A stretch of DNA of 64,000 nucleotides from DATAJX01 sp964601735 (GCA_964601735.1 CAZROO010000003.1:14236-78235); one strand, 5' to 3'; positions 16,031-25,348 are shown, numbered from the stretch's first letter. The notes: generated by a model not told the origin, from the sequence alone. Program-made: numbers and translations.

Positions 16031-18036
16031 GGTGTTGTGCTTTCGTCTTGGTTCACCAGTAGAATAGGATCAATCGCCATATTTTGCCAGTAGGCGCCCC
16101 AATGCAGGTGCGGCCCCGTGCTGCGGCCGGTGGTGCCGACCTTGCCGATGAGCCGGCCGCGTTTGACCTTGTCGCCGGGCTTTACGTTCATGGCCGAGAG
16201 GTGGGCGTAAATGGTGAACAGTCGGTCGCCATGGTCGATGATGACAAGGTTGCCGTTGAAGAAGGTCATCTCGGCCAGCGTCACCACCCCGGCGGCGGGG
16301 GCATAAATGGGCGTGCCGCGCGGCACGGCAAAATCATGGCCCTTGTGCCAGCTGCGTTCTTCGCCGCCGTAGAGGCGGCGGCTGCCGTACACGCCGGTGG
16401 TGGGTGTGGGCTGGTGAATGGGGCGTTCAAAGGGTTTTTCAAAGGCGGTAAGGCTGGATGCCATGCTGCGGGCCGCGATAATGTGCGCGGTATCAATTTT
16501 AGCCTGCTTCAGTTCTTCCGGGCCGGGGTTGACGGTTTTGGGCGGTACACCGACGACGTTCTGTACTTTGTAGGTGCGTTCGGTCAGCGTCAGCGGCAGC
16601 GTGTCGCAGGTCTTTCCTTCACAAGCTTTAAGTATGGCATTGGCGGGTTCAAAGCGGTCGAAGCCAATGAAGAAACGGCCGTCGGGGTTCACATTCACTT
16701 CCTTGCCGTGGAAGTACACTTTGGTGCCGTCTGCCACTTGGCCGATAAAAAAGCCGCCTTGCTGCAAGGCGCTGCGCACCTGTTTGACCACTGGTTTAAT
16801 TTGGGGCGCGGCCCAGGCCGATGCCGCGAACATAATGGCCAGCGCCAGCGATTGCGCCACCACGCGGCGGGTGCCGTCGGCAAAGCGCAGGTTCAGTTCA
16901 CCCACCGCCTCGGCCACGTGTTTGACCGTATGGCCGTAGATGGTCGACACATGGGCATAGCCGCGGGCCAGCGGCGTTTCGGGGTTACTGGCGAGCAGGA
17001 GGCGGTGCATGGCGTCGAGTCTTTCGTTAGCGAAACGCAGCAGGGTGGGGCCGAGTGGAGTGAGGCGTTGCTGGAACATATGGAGCTGCTCATGCGCGGC
17101 GCGGAGCTGCTTTTGCGGCGCGGGTAACAGGCGTTGCAGGCCGCCGAGTTTTTCCCATGAGAATTGCAGGCGGTTGCGGGTGTCGCGCAGCAGCCAGGCG
17201 GCGTAGCCGTTGAGTTCGGCCAGCAGGTCGCTGCGCACCGGCACGGCCAGCTCGGCGGCGGCGCTGGGCGTGGGGGCGCGCAGGTCGGCGGCGAAGTCGC
17301 ATAGCGTAACGTCGGGTTCGTGGCCAACGCCACTGATAACCGGGATGGTGCTGGCGGCTACAGCGCGTACCAGGCGCTCATCATTGAAGGCCATCAGATC
17401 TTCGAGGCTGCCGCCGCCACGCGCGACGATGAGAACGTCGGGTCGTCGGCTTTCCGGTAGCGCATTGAAACCCTGCACGGCGGCGGCAATTTCGGCTGCT
17501 GCGGGCATGCCTTGCACCGCCACTGGCCATAGCACCACATGGCGCGGGCAGCGATCGGCAATGCGGTGGAGCATGTCGCGGATAACGGCGCCGGTGGGCG
17601 AGGTGACGATGCCGATACGGCGCGGCAGGCGCGGAATCGGTTTTTTCCTTGCCGTATCGAACAATCCTTCGGCAATGAGTTTCTGTTTCAGTTCCTCGAG
17701 TTTGGCAAGCAGGGCACCGACGCCCGCGACCTCGATTTTATCCAGCACCAAACTGTATTTGCTGTTGTAAGCGTTGAATCGGCCGTAAGCAACCACCTGC
17801 GTACCGGGTTCGGGTGGCACCACGCCGCGCGCCAGGTTACCGCGCCAGATGATGAGGTCGAGGGTGCTCTTGCCGTCGCGCAAGCTGCCATACCAGTGGC
17901 CGCTGGTATGGAGCTTGCCTTGAAGTTCGCCGGTTACCGCCACGCGCTCGATGGCGTCGAAATGTGCCTGGATGAGCGTGGTGGCCTCGCTGACGCTGAG
18001 CGTGGGTTGCTCGACGACGCGTCGCCCTTCAGGCAT
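16027..18036 (-). CDS. xseA: Fusion: exodeoxyribonuclease VII large subunit plus M23 metallopeptidase
   Basis: One 669-codon frame holds two unrelated proteins. Residues 1-about 390 are XseA: an OB fold (HTSGHWYGSLRDG), then RIGIVTSPTGAVIRDML, VLIVARGGGSLEDL, SGVGHEPDVTLCDFAADLRA and the helical part up to LRFADGTRR. Residues 392-410 (VVAQSLALAIMFAASAWA) look like a signal peptide. Residues 411-669 form a periplasmic M23 protein with HKGHD (H564, D568) and PHLHWG (H643, H645), so the zinc site is complete. No stop lies between them. Either it is a real fusion, or the peptidase starts at an internal GTG near 16863. The start overlaps the M16 stop. Confidence 0.8.
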   Translation of the reverse strand: MPEGRRVVEQPTLSVSEATTLIQAHFDAIERVAVTGELQGKLHTSGHWYGSLRDGKSTLDLIIWRGNLARGVVPPEPGTQVVAYGRFNAYNSKYSLVLDKIEVAGVGALLAKLEELKQKLIAEGLFDTARKKPIPRLPRRIGIVTSPTGAVIRDMLHRIADRCPRHVVLWPVAVQGMPAAAEIAAAVQGFNALPESRRPDVLIVARGGGSLEDLMAFNDERLVRAVAASTIPVISGVGHEPDVTLCDFAADLRAPTPSAAAELAVPVRSDLLAELNGYAAWLLRDTRNRLQFSWEKLGGLQRLLPAPQKQLRAAHEQLHMFQQRLTPLGPTLLRFANERLDAMHRLLLASNPETPLARGYAHVSTIYGHTVKHVAEAVGELNLRFADGTRRVVAQSLALAIMFAASAWAAPQIKPVVKQVRSALQQGGFFIGQVADGTKVYFHGKEVNVNPDGRFFIGFDRFEPANAILKACEGKTCDTLPLTLTERTYKVQNVVGVPPKTVNPGPEELKQAKIDTAHIIAARSMASSLTAFEKPFERPIHQPTPTTGVYGSRRLYGGEERSWHKGHDFAVPRGTPIYAPAAGVVTLAEMTFFNGNLVIIDHGDRLFTIYAHLSAMNVKPGDKVKRGRLIGKVGTTGRSTGPHLHWGAYWQNMAIDPILLVNQDESTTP

Positions 18037-19376
18037 TATTTGGCCTTAAGGGCAGCGCCGTCGCCAACGACGACCAACGCCATATTATCCGGATGAATAT
18101 AAGTTTTTGCGACGCGTTGAAGGTCTTGCGGCTTGACCGCGCGGACGCGGGCGACCCAGTTCTTCATATAATCGGCACCGAGGTTTTCCATCTGCATCAG
18201 GCTCAGGTAGCTGAGGATCTTCTGGTTGGTGTCGGTGCGCAGCGGGAATGAGCCGGTGAGATAATCGACCACGTCGTTGAACTCATGTTGCCCGGGCACG
18301 GTGGTACGCATGCGTTCGACTTCGGTGCGAATGAGGTCGAGCGCCTGCTGAACGGTGGCATTGCCGGTTTCCACGCTAATCAGCCACTCGCCGCTGCCGG
18401 GCAGCGGGTAGTTGGCGCTGCGCACGCCGTAGGCCAGGCCGTGTTCTTCGCGCACGCTTTTGTATAGGCGGCTGGTGAGTACGCCGCCGCCGAGCAGTTC
18501 ATTCATCACCAACATGTTCCAGAAATCCGGGTGCTGGCGTGGAATACCGAGGTGGCCGAGCATGACGCTCGCCTGCGGGGTGTCTTTTTGAATATGCACC
18601 GGCACGGTATTCGCAATTTTTGTTACGGTGGCCTGGTCGGCGTTTTTACCCGTGCCCGCCGGTAGGCCTGCGAGGGCGGTATCGACCAGCTTCTCAATTT
18701 CTGCCGGGGTGGTATCGCCCACCACGCTCACCACCATGTTGGCGCGGCTAAAATTCTTTTGCCAGTAGGCTCGGGTCATAGCCTCATCCAGCTTGGCCAC
18801 GCTGGCGAGCGTACCGTTGGAAGGATGTGCGTATGGGTGGGTGCCGAAAATAGCTTTGTCAAACGCGCGGTTGGCGACCACGCCGGGATTTTCCTCGCCA
18901 CGTTTGATGCCTGAAAGGATGGCGGTGCGGACGCGGATGAGGGCATCGGCATCAAACCGTGGGTTTTGCAGCGCCTGACCGAGCAGGTCGAAAGCTTTTT
19001 GCTTGTTGTCCACCAGTGTGTCCATAGTCACGTTGATGTCGGTGGTATCGGCGGTGGCACCAAAGCGTGCGCCGATGTCGTCCAGCGCCTCTTTAAACGC
19101 CGTGGCGTCGAGCTTGCCTGCACCCTCGTCCAGCAGGCTGGCGGTGAGGTTGGCTAGGCCTTCCTGCCCGGCGGGATCGTAGGCGCTGCCGGCGCGGAAG
19201 TCGATTTCGACCGAGATGATGGGGATTTGGTGGCTCTCGACCAGCCACACGGTGATGCCCGCCGGCGTTTTGAGTTGCTGGATGTTGGGTTGCGCCATGA
19301 TGTTTCCTATCGTCAATACGGTGAGAGCCAGGGTGAGGCTAAGGTGGTGAATGATTTTCATGCTTTTTATCCCCAT
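18036..19376 (-). CDS. M16-family peptidase, non-catalytic subunit
   Basis: This is a 446-residue protein with an N-terminal signal peptide (IIHHLSLTLALTVLTIGNIMA). The M16 fold is clear (AGSAYDPAGQEGLANL, FGTHPYAHPSNGT, LGGGVLTSRLYKSVREEHGLAYGV). The zinc motif HxxEH is replaced by LTASLLDEGAG, so it cannot bind zinc in the usual way. The second half keeps the substrate-binding R-Y region. It likely forms a dimer with the active M16 protein at 21143-22636. It lies just upstream of xseA-M23, with a one-base overlap. Confidence 0.88.
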   Translation of the reverse strand: MGIKSMKIIHHLSLTLALTVLTIGNIMAQPNIQQLKTPAGITVWLVESHQIPIISVEIDFRAGSAYDPAGQEGLANLTASLLDEGAGKLDATAFKEALDDIGARFGATADTTDINVTMDTLVDNKQKAFDLLGQALQNPRFDADALIRVRTAILSGIKRGEENPGVVANRAFDKAIFGTHPYAHPSNGTLASVAKLDEAMTRAYWQKNFSRANMVVSVVGDTTPAEIEKLVDTALAGLPAGTGKNADQATVTKIANTVPVHIQKDTPQASVMLGHLGIPRQHPDFWNMLVMNELLGGGVLTSRLYKSVREEHGLAYGVRSANYPLPGSGEWLISVETGNATVQQALDLIRTEVERMRTTVPGQHEFNDVVDYLTGSFPLRTDTNQKILSYLSLMQMENLGADYMKNWVARVRAVKPQDLQRVAKTYIHPDNMALVVVGDGAALKAK

Positions 19377-19385
19377 GCCTTTATA

Positions 19386-20270
19386 TCAAAAAGCCGTGGC
19401 CCAGGCTACCATGCTGCCGGCAAAAACCAGCAGCAGTCCGGCCCACAGGTTGTTTTTTTCGCGGTGGAAAACGTGGGCGTAGAGCGCCAGCCAAACCGCG
19501 CTCAGCACGGTGATGCTGCCCACGTAACCGGGGTTAGGTGCCAGGCTTAGCGCCAGCAGTAGCACGGTCAAACCGCCCAGGTGAATGAGGCCAAGGCCGA
19601 GGCTTTTTAAAGCCTGTTTCTTATCCGGCAAGCCGGGGCGGTAGCGCCAGGCCACCACGGCGGCGCTGCTGAGGCCACCGACGGTAAGCACGGCCACGGC
19701 ACGGCCGATGAGCGGCAGCAGCGTGGTTTCGGTGGTTAGCGGCAGGCAGAGTTTGGCGACGATATCGGCGGTAGCCAGTCCGGCGGCCACCGGCAGCAGC
19801 GCCTTGGTGGCGCGGGCGGAAATGTCGTTGCGGCGGATGGAAAGCAGCGCCACCCAACCGAGGATGAAGGCGCCGAGAAGCATCAAGGCACGGCCGGGTG
19901 AAGAGGTAAGCGGTTGCAGGCTGGAGGGCGCGATGGCGGCCCACAGACCAAAGCTGAGGGCGATTTTGAGTGGAATATAAAGCGCAGCCAGGCGGGCGCC
20001 GAAGACGGCGGAAACGCGGTAGAGGCGGACGTCAGAAAAGGCGAGAATTACGCCGAGCAACGCGGCGCCGGCATAAACGTCCCAGGCGTGCGGCCAAGGC
20101 AGGAAGAGAAAACTGGCGAATGCCAGCGGCAAAATGCCTAGCAGTCGCCAGACCACGGCTGAATGTCCGGGCAACTGGGCGGCTTGGTTGAAGCCGATGA
20201 TGAGCGCGCCGAAGAATGAAAACCCCAGCGCCAGGTATGGCCACAGCGAGGCGCTGAGCTCTGCACTCAT
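19386..20270 (-). CDS. EamA/DMT-like transporter
   Basis: This is a 294-residue protein with about ten hydrophobic helices in two halves, the layout of drug/metabolite transporters. ATG 20270 (MSAELSASLW) overlaps the stop of the preceding EamA-like gene in an ATGA. Its last helices (PNPGYVGSITVLSAVWLALY) match the equivalent part of that neighbour (PNPSYVSMIIMLAPLWLVLY), so the two are paralogues. They probably form a heterodimer. The substrate is unknown. Confidence 0.75.
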   Translation of the reverse strand: MSAELSASLWPYLALGFSFFGALIIGFNQAAQLPGHSAVVWRLLGILPLAFASFLFLPWPHAWDVYAGAALLGVILAFSDVRLYRVSAVFGARLAALYIPLKIALSFGLWAAIAPSSLQPLTSSPGRALMLLGAFILGWVALLSIRRNDISARATKALLPVAAGLATADIVAKLCLPLTTETTLLPLIGRAVAVLTVGGLSSAAVVAWRYRPGLPDKKQALKSLGLGLIHLGGLTVLLLALSLAPNPGYVGSITVLSAVWLALYAHVFHREKNNLWAGLLLVFAGSMVAWATAF

Positions 20271-21130
20271 AATGCCACGGCCATCAGCATTAGCGCCGCC
20301 AGCGCCATGACTAGCCCGGCGACGGGATTGGAGTGGTCGGGAATGCCGCGGACACGGTGATAGAGCACAAGCCACAGTGGTGCGAGCATGATGATCATAC
20401 TGACGTAAGACGGATTGGGCCCGGTGATAAGGGCGATGAAAAAGCAGGTTTGGTTGATGGTGCTTTGTACTGCGGCCAGTGCTCCGGCCCTGAGCAGTGC
20501 CGGGGTATACCACGGATGCTCGCGTTGCGGGCGGAACGGGAACAGCAGCAAACTGAATCCGACGCTGACCAACGTAGCGACGCAGAAATAAACTTCGAGG
20601 CGGGTTGCGAGTTGGTCCGGCGTGATGACGAGGCGGGAGAAAATGTCGGAAAAACTGTAGAGCACCGCTACCGGCGTTACCATTTTGATTACTTTCCAGC
20701 TAGCATCGCTGGAACGCATGGAGTTGAGCGCCATGACCATGATGCCGAAGCAACCGAGAATCGCTAGCATGTTCAGCGGGTTTTGAATCAGGTTGTCGCG
20801 GGCGGTGCTGTCAATGATTGCCCACAGCACAAACACCAGCAAGGCCTTGCCTGGCATCCATAAAATGGCCACCCGGCCGTTGTGGTTGGCGGAAAGATGG
20901 TTCTGGATGACGTTGCCGACAATCATGCCCAGGCCGCCAAACACGGCGGCAGCATAAAAACTCACCTCGTGCGGCCAGGGCTTCACGATGGCAAGCGGGA
21001 ACCAGAGAATGGCGGCAATCAGCGTGCGCCAGAAGTTGAGGCGGAAGCCTTCCTGCTGGTGGCGGCGGTTGAGCTCGGCGTTGGCCGAGGTCATGATGCT
21101 ACTGCCGAGGGCGCCAAGCAGCCAGAGCAT
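20267..21130 (-). CDS. EamA/DMT-like transporter (paralogue of the next gene)
   Basis: This is a 287-residue protein with about ten transmembrane helices. It is related to the downstream protein over its whole length, especially in the GPNPSYVSMII segment. The stop overlaps the neighbour's start (ATGA), so the pair is coupled. It lies 12 bases after the active M16 peptidase gene. Two transporters between the two M16 subunits is unusual, because the M16 genes are commonly adjacent. The substrate is unknown. Confidence 0.75.
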   Translation of the reverse strand: MLWLLGALGSSIMTSANAELNRRHQQEGFRLNFWRTLIAAILWFPLAIVKPWPHEVSFYAAAVFGGLGMIVGNVIQNHLSANHNGRVAILWMPGKALLVFVLWAIIDSTARDNLIQNPLNMLAILGCFGIMVMALNSMRSSDASWKVIKMVTPVAVLYSFSDIFSRLVITPDQLATRLEVYFCVATLVSVGFSLLLFPFRPQREHPWYTPALLRAGALAAVQSTINQTCFFIALITGPNPSYVSMIIMLAPLWLVLYHRVRGIPDHSNPVAGLVMALAALMLMAVAL

Positions 21131-21142
21131 CGGGATTACCGT

Positions 21143-22636
21143 TTAATGGCCAAAAGCCTTGAGCATTTCCGGCGAAGGAGGCGCAACCTTGCGCTTGCGC
21201 GCTTCGGCGGCTGCGGCTTCCATCGGTTTGACCACGGCGGGGACTTCAGGCTTGAAGGTGCCGAGGAGTTTTTTATTGCCGACCAGGATACCGAGCGTGG
21301 ACTGGCTGTTGTCGAGATACTTTTGCGCGGCGGCGTTGACATCGGCCACTGTCAGGCTCTTGAGCACCGGCTGCCAGCTGTCAAAGTCCTTGGCATTGCC
21401 ACCGGCAATAATCCAGCTGCCGAGGCGGTACATGATGTTATCGGCGTCGTCGCGGCTGTAAATCTCGTTGGCCAGCAAGTTGGTTTTGGCGCGCTTGAGT
21501 TCGGCTTCGGTTACGCCGTTTTTCTTCAGCTCTTCCACTACCTTGGTTACGGCGGCGTCGATTTTATCGAGTGTCACGCCCGTGCGCGGCGATACGCCCA
21601 CATTGATGTCGCTCTCGGAGGCGCCAACCGGGTCGTAGCTGGCGCTGGCACCGTCGGCGATACCTTGTTTGAGAACCAGTTCCTGATACAGGCGGGCGAC
21701 GTCGCTGCCGCCGAGCACTTCGCTCAAGGCCCATAGCGCCATGGCCTCTTTCATGCTGCCGGGTTGCCCGGCCACGCCCACAAATATACTCGGGGTGCGG
21801 AACCAGCGGGCGTATACCGGCACCTGCACGTCCTTGTTCACTTCAATCAGACGCACTTCGCCCTTGTGCAGCGGTTCAATCGCCACATGGCGGGCGGGAA
21901 CGTCGTGCGGCTTGTCAGCGCCGTAATATTTTTCCGCCAGCGGCATCACCTGCTTCAGGTCGGTGTCGCCGACAATCAGCAGCGTGGCGTTGTTGGGGGC
22001 GTAATGCCGCTTGTACCAGTCGAGCGCGGCGCCAAAGGTGTAGGCTTCGATGTCCTTACGGTAACCGATGACCGGACGGCCGAACGGTGAGGCCTGGAAG
22101 CGCGCGCGCTGCAACCGTTCATAAAAACCAGGTGCGGGCTGGCTTTCCAGCCGCCATTTGCGCTCTTCGCTCACCACTTTGCGTTCGGGCTGGAACACAG
22201 CATCGCTCAGCACCAGGCCTTCCATGCGGTCGGCTTCGATCTCCATCATCAGCGGCAGTTTTTCAGCGGCGATGGTCTGGTGGTAGGCGGTCATCTCGTA
22301 ACTGGTGAAGGCATTCTGCTGGCCGCCATTACGCTGGACGATCTTGTCCATTTCGCCAGCCGGAAACTTATTGGTGCCCTTGAACATCAGGTGCTCCAGC
22401 ATGTGGCTGAGGCCGGTGTGGCCCTCGGCTTCGTCAATGGCGCCGACTTTGTACCACACGCTGTGGGTCACCACGGGGCTGCGGTGGTCTGGTACCACCA
22501 CCACGGTCATGCCGTTGTCGAGCTTGGCTTCCTGGATCTCCATGGTATTTCCTTTGTTAGCGCAAAAAACCGCCAATAGAACTGGCAGCAGCAGGCCTAA
22601 AAACGCAGTGCGGTCAGCCTTGCCCGCCACGGTCAT
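21143..22636 (-). CDS. M16-family zinc peptidase, catalytic subunit
   Basis: This is a 497-residue periplasmic or membrane-associated peptidase. The inverted zinc motif HMLEH is at 78-82, and the third ligand Glu lies in the EERKWR region near 158. FTSYEMTAYHQTIAAEKL and PFGRPVIGYRKDI are typical of processing-peptidase-like proteins. The N-terminus is hydrophobic (FLGLLLPVLLAVFCAN) and may be a signal peptide; M32 is a second possible start. ATG 22636 overlaps the stop of the DUF3035 gene. Its partner is the inactive M16 protein at 18036. Confidence 0.9.
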   Translation of the reverse strand: MTVAGKADRTAFLGLLLPVLLAVFCANKGNTMEIQEAKLDNGMTVVVVPDHRSPVVTHSVWYKVGAIDEAEGHTGLSHMLEHLMFKGTNKFPAGEMDKIVQRNGGQQNAFTSYEMTAYHQTIAAEKLPLMMEIEADRMEGLVLSDAVFQPERKVVSEERKWRLESQPAPGFYERLQRARFQASPFGRPVIGYRKDIEAYTFGAALDWYKRHYAPNNATLLIVGDTDLKQVMPLAEKYYGADKPHDVPARHVAIEPLHKGEVRLIEVNKDVQVPVYARWFRTPSIFVGVAGQPGSMKEAMALWALSEVLGGSDVARLYQELVLKQGIADGASASYDPVGASESDINVGVSPRTGVTLDKIDAAVTKVVEELKKNGVTEAELKRAKTNLLANEIYSRDDADNIMYRLGSWIIAGGNAKDFDSWQPVLKSLTVADVNAAAQKYLDNSQSTLGILVGNKKLLGTFKPEVPAVVKPMEAAAAEARKRKVAPPSPEMLKAFGH

Positions 22637-23082
22637 TACTCGTCTGTATTGTCGTCGTCGCTGCTGCCGAACCAGCGTTTGAGCAGGCCGTCGTCCTTGT
22701 GGGCGTCGGCTTTGGCCTTGGCCTTATCGGCCTGTACTTCGCCGCTGAGCTTGTTACGGATGCCCGGCTGTGCGGTGCCGCCGGCCTGTTTGAGCAGCCA
22801 TTGGTCGCCGGCGGGTACGGCGCTGCCGCCCTCATTCGCCACGGTGCCGCTGACGCCGGTAATGAGACCCTGGGCTTCGGCGTTTTTCTGCTGGCGCAGC
22901 ACGCTTTCATAATCTTGCGCTTCGCGCGGTGGGCGTAGGTCAAAATCGGGCGGCAAAACCAGGCCGGGGCCGTCGATGACCTGGGTTTCGTCCGGCGGCG
23001 CCTTGTTGCCGATGAGTTTGGTACTGCCGCAGGCGGTCAAAAGACTCACGCCCGCCAAGGCCAGAATGATTTTTTTATCCAT
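22636..23082 (-). CDS. DUF3035 lipoprotein (BamF-like)
   Basis: This is a 148-residue lipoprotein with lipobox LLTACG (Cys18). The segment KAPPDETQVIDGPGLVLPPD then FDLRPP matches the DUF3035 core known from alphaproteobacteria, where a member has been described as a Bam-complex lipoprotein. The C-terminus is charged and acidic. It sits between lspA (its processing enzyme, 9 bases upstream) and the catalytic M16 gene. The Bam role is by family only. Confidence 0.75.
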   Translation of the reverse strand: MDKKIILALAGVSLLTACGSTKLIGNKAPPDETQVIDGPGLVLPPDFDLRPPREAQDYESVLRQQKNAEAQGLITGVSGTVANEGGSAVPAGDQWLLKQAGGTAQPGIRNKLSGEVQADKAKAKADAHKDDGLLKRWFGSSDDDNTDE

Positions 23083-23091
23083 ATTCAGCTC

Positions 23092-23604
23092 TTATTTCTG
23101 TTGGCGCTCTTCGTGGCGCAGGTTATCCCATAAAAGGGCGATGACGCCAAGCGTGATGGCGGCGTCGGCGACGTTAAAAGCGTAAAAGCACCAGACATTG
23201 GGCAGGCAGAGCAGCACAAAATCGACCACCGCGCCGTGCACCAGGCGGTCAATCAGATTACCGACCGCGCCGCCCAGCAGCAGCCCCAGGCCGATTTGCT
23301 GCCAGCGGCGTGGCGCATGGCCCAGCCAGTGAATGAACGCAGCGCAGGCCGCCACGGCGAGGACACTGAGGAACACCGGGCCCCATACGGCGTCGTCGAG
23401 CAGGCTGAAGCTCATGCCGCGGTTGTTCCAGTGCACCAGCGCAAACCAGTCGCGCAGTACCCATTTGGGCAGGCTGCCGCTGTTGGTGAGGATGAGCAGT
23501 TTGGTGAGCCAGTCGGTTGCCAGCACGCCCAGCCCCAGCAGTAGGCCGGGCAGGCGGGGCTGGAAATAGGCTTTGACGGCGATGGGTGAGAAAACAATGG
23601 GCAT
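23092..23604 (-). CDS. lspA: Lipoprotein signal peptidase (signal peptidase II)
   Basis: LspA cleaves prolipoproteins before the lipidated Cys in the inner membrane. Four helices are present, with the two catalytic Asp motifs GGAVGNLIDRLVHGAVVDF and FNVADAAITLG and the conserved NxGMSFS-like loop (NNRGMSFSLL). ATG 23604 is chosen because it lies clear of the upstream gene's stop; ATG 23640 would overlap it. The 170 residues fit the family. The next genes encode a lipoprotein and envelope peptidases. Confidence 0.93.
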   Translation of the reverse strand: MPIVFSPIAVKAYFQPRLPGLLLGLGVLATDWLTKLLILTNSGSLPKWVLRDWFALVHWNNRGMSFSLLDDAVWGPVFLSVLAVAACAAFIHWLGHAPRRWQQIGLGLLLGGAVGNLIDRLVHGAVVDFVLLCLPNVWCFYAFNVADAAITLGVIALLWDNLRHEERQQK

Positions 23605-23617
23605 GAATGCCTTGTAC

Positions 23618-24436
23618 CTAACCTTCGTCGTCTTCGTCAAAGCCTTCTTCGCCGTCTTTTGTGGCTGTGCTGCCCATGCCGGTCATGCCCATGCTGGCGG
23701 GTTGGTAAACAACCGGCACGTTTTCAGGTACTTCGCCGTTTTCGTTCTCGGTGTAAATCTGGTTCATGGTTGTGGTGGCGCGAGTGTCGATGATTTGCAT
23801 GGTGTCGTTGCTCCAGCGGCCGTCGGGGCTGTCGAGAAGGCGGTCGAGGTTGCGCTCGATGCCTCGGGTGGCGATGTAAAAATCGTCGCCGAGTTCCTCG
23901 ACGTATTTATCGTGCGCTTCGTCGAGCAGCAGCATGGCGGAAATCACTACGTCGAGCACGCCTTCATCGCTGTCCACGCCCAGCTTGGCGCCGAGTTTCT
24001 CGAGTTCGGCCACCAGGTCGGCCTCGAGCGGCAGGTCAAAGCTCAGGCCGTCGCCGCTGCTGGCGAGCAGCACCTGTGCGTCGGCCACGGCGCGTTCGGG
24101 GTGCCACTGGCTGAGGGTGAACATGTCGCCAATCTGGTAGTGTGGGTAAAGCTCGTGGCCCTGGCCGTCGCGCAGTTGGACGACGACGAGGCGGCATTTG
24201 TGCTCGCGGATGGCCAGCAGCCAGCGCCAGTGCCACCAGGCGTGCTCCAGCGCGTCGCCCACGGCCTGGCTTAAATCGGTGTCGTCGGCGCTGTCCCAGT
24301 CCGGCATGCAGGCGGCCAGCACTCGCGCGGGCATGTAGATTTCGCGCACTTCGCGTTCCAGCATGGGGCGGGCGGGGTTGGGCTTCTTGCTCACACCCGG
24401 TTCGTAACCCAATTTATAAAGGCCGTCTGCCGCCAT
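23618..24436 (-). CDS. Acidic protein of unknown function
   Basis: A 272-residue protein, apparently cytoplasmic, without signal or membrane segments. It is rich in acidic residues, with a central LVAELEKLGAKLGVDSDEGV region and a very acidic C-terminus (DGEEGFDEDDEG). ATG 24436 (MAADGLYKLG) is a likely start, though there is no Shine-Dalgarno and the frame stays open upstream across the divergent rlmJ. MLEREVREIY further on is an alternative. It is 13 bases before lspA. No family is recognised. Confidence 0.6.
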   Translation of the reverse strand: MAADGLYKLGYEPGVSKKPNPARPMLEREVREIYMPARVLAACMPDWDSADDTDLSQAVGDALEHAWWHWRWLLAIREHKCRLVVVQLRDGQGHELYPHYQIGDMFTLSQWHPERAVADAQVLLASSGDGLSFDLPLEADLVAELEKLGAKLGVDSDEGVLDVVISAMLLLDEAHDKYVEELGDDFYIATRGIERNLDRLLDSPDGRWSNDTMQIIDTRATTTMNQIYTENENGEVPENVPVVYQPASMGMTGMGSTATKDGEEGFDEDDEG

Positions 24437-24493
24437 GTTCGGGTCGGCGGCAACTTTTTTACAAATCCGCCGTTCTCCTTTATAGAGGCCTGC

Positions 24494-25336
24494 ATGCTTT
24501 CGTATCAGCACATCTACCATGCCGGGCACATGGCCGACGTCTTCAAACACACCGTGCTGGCGGCGCTGCTGGCGCGGCTGGCGCAAAAGGAGACCGGCTT
24601 TACTTATTATGATACCCACGGCGGGCGCGGCCTGTACCCGGTGGATGCGCCGGAAATGCACAAAACCGGCGAATGGCGCATGGGCATTGCCCGCATGTGG
24701 CCGCGCCGTGGCGAGGCCGGCGTGCCCGCCGCCGTGGCGCGTTACCTGGAGGTGATTGCCCACTATAACCGCAGCGTGGGGCTGGTGCAGGTGCCGGGCA
24801 GCCCGGCAGTGGCACAGGCGCTGCTGCGGCCGCAGGACAAGATCATTGCCGTGGAAGCCCACCCGCAGGAAGTGGTGAGCCTGATGCACGTGTTGCAGGC
24901 CGACGCGCGCGCCGATTTGTACGAAGGCGACGGGCATGTGGTGGTGCCGACGCTGCTGCCGCCGCCGGGTGGGCGCGGGATGGTGCTGATTGACCCCAGC
25001 TTTGAGGAAAAGGACGAGTACCTGACCACCGTGGCGACGGTGGACGACATTTACGGCATCTGGAGCAAGGGCACGGTGGCGGTGTGGTACCCGCTGCTAG
25101 AGGCCGGACGCCACACCGCCATGCTGGAAGGGCTGGCGAAACTGGATATTCCCGCCACCTGGGTGGCTGAGATGGAATGGCCCACTGAAGGTGAGCGAAA
25201 AGGCATGTACGGTTGCGGGCTGGCGATTCTGCGGCTGCCGTTTGAGCTGGAGCAGGAGCTTGAGCCTGCGCTGACATGGCTGGCCGAGCAGTTCGACGGC
25301 AAGGCGGCTTTCCGCTGGCTGCGCCAGCCGGTTTAG
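24494..25336 (+). CDS. rlmJ: 23S rRNA (adenine-N6)-methyltransferase RlmJ
   Basis: RlmJ methylates A2030 of 23S rRNA with S-adenosylmethionine. The 280 residues begin MLSYQHIYHAGHMADVFKHT, the conserved start of the family. YDTHGGRGLY binds SAM, and the catalytic motif is LIDPSFEEKDEY, where most family members have DPPY or DPPF. C-terminal GMYGCGLAILRLPF is typical. It is divergent from the acidic-protein gene and followed by a long non-coding stretch. Confidence 0.92.
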   Translation: MLSYQHIYHAGHMADVFKHTVLAALLARLAQKETGFTYYDTHGGRGLYPVDAPEMHKTGEWRMGIARMWPRRGEAGVPAAVARYLEVIAHYNRSVGLVQVPGSPAVAQALLRPQDKIIAVEAHPQEVVSLMHVLQADARADLYEGDGHVVVPTLLPPPGGRGMVLIDPSFEEKDEYLTTVATVDDIYGIWSKGTVAVWYPLLEAGRHTAMLEGLAKLDIPATWVAEMEWPTEGERKGMYGCGLAILRLPFELEQELEPALTWLAEQFDGKAAFRWLRQPV

Positions 25337-25348
25337 GGAATATTGAAT

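Noticed and set aside
24437..24937. N-terminal extension of the acidic protein upstream of 24436
   Set aside because: It lies antisense to rlmJ, has shadow composition (many His, Gln, Arg) and offers no better start.
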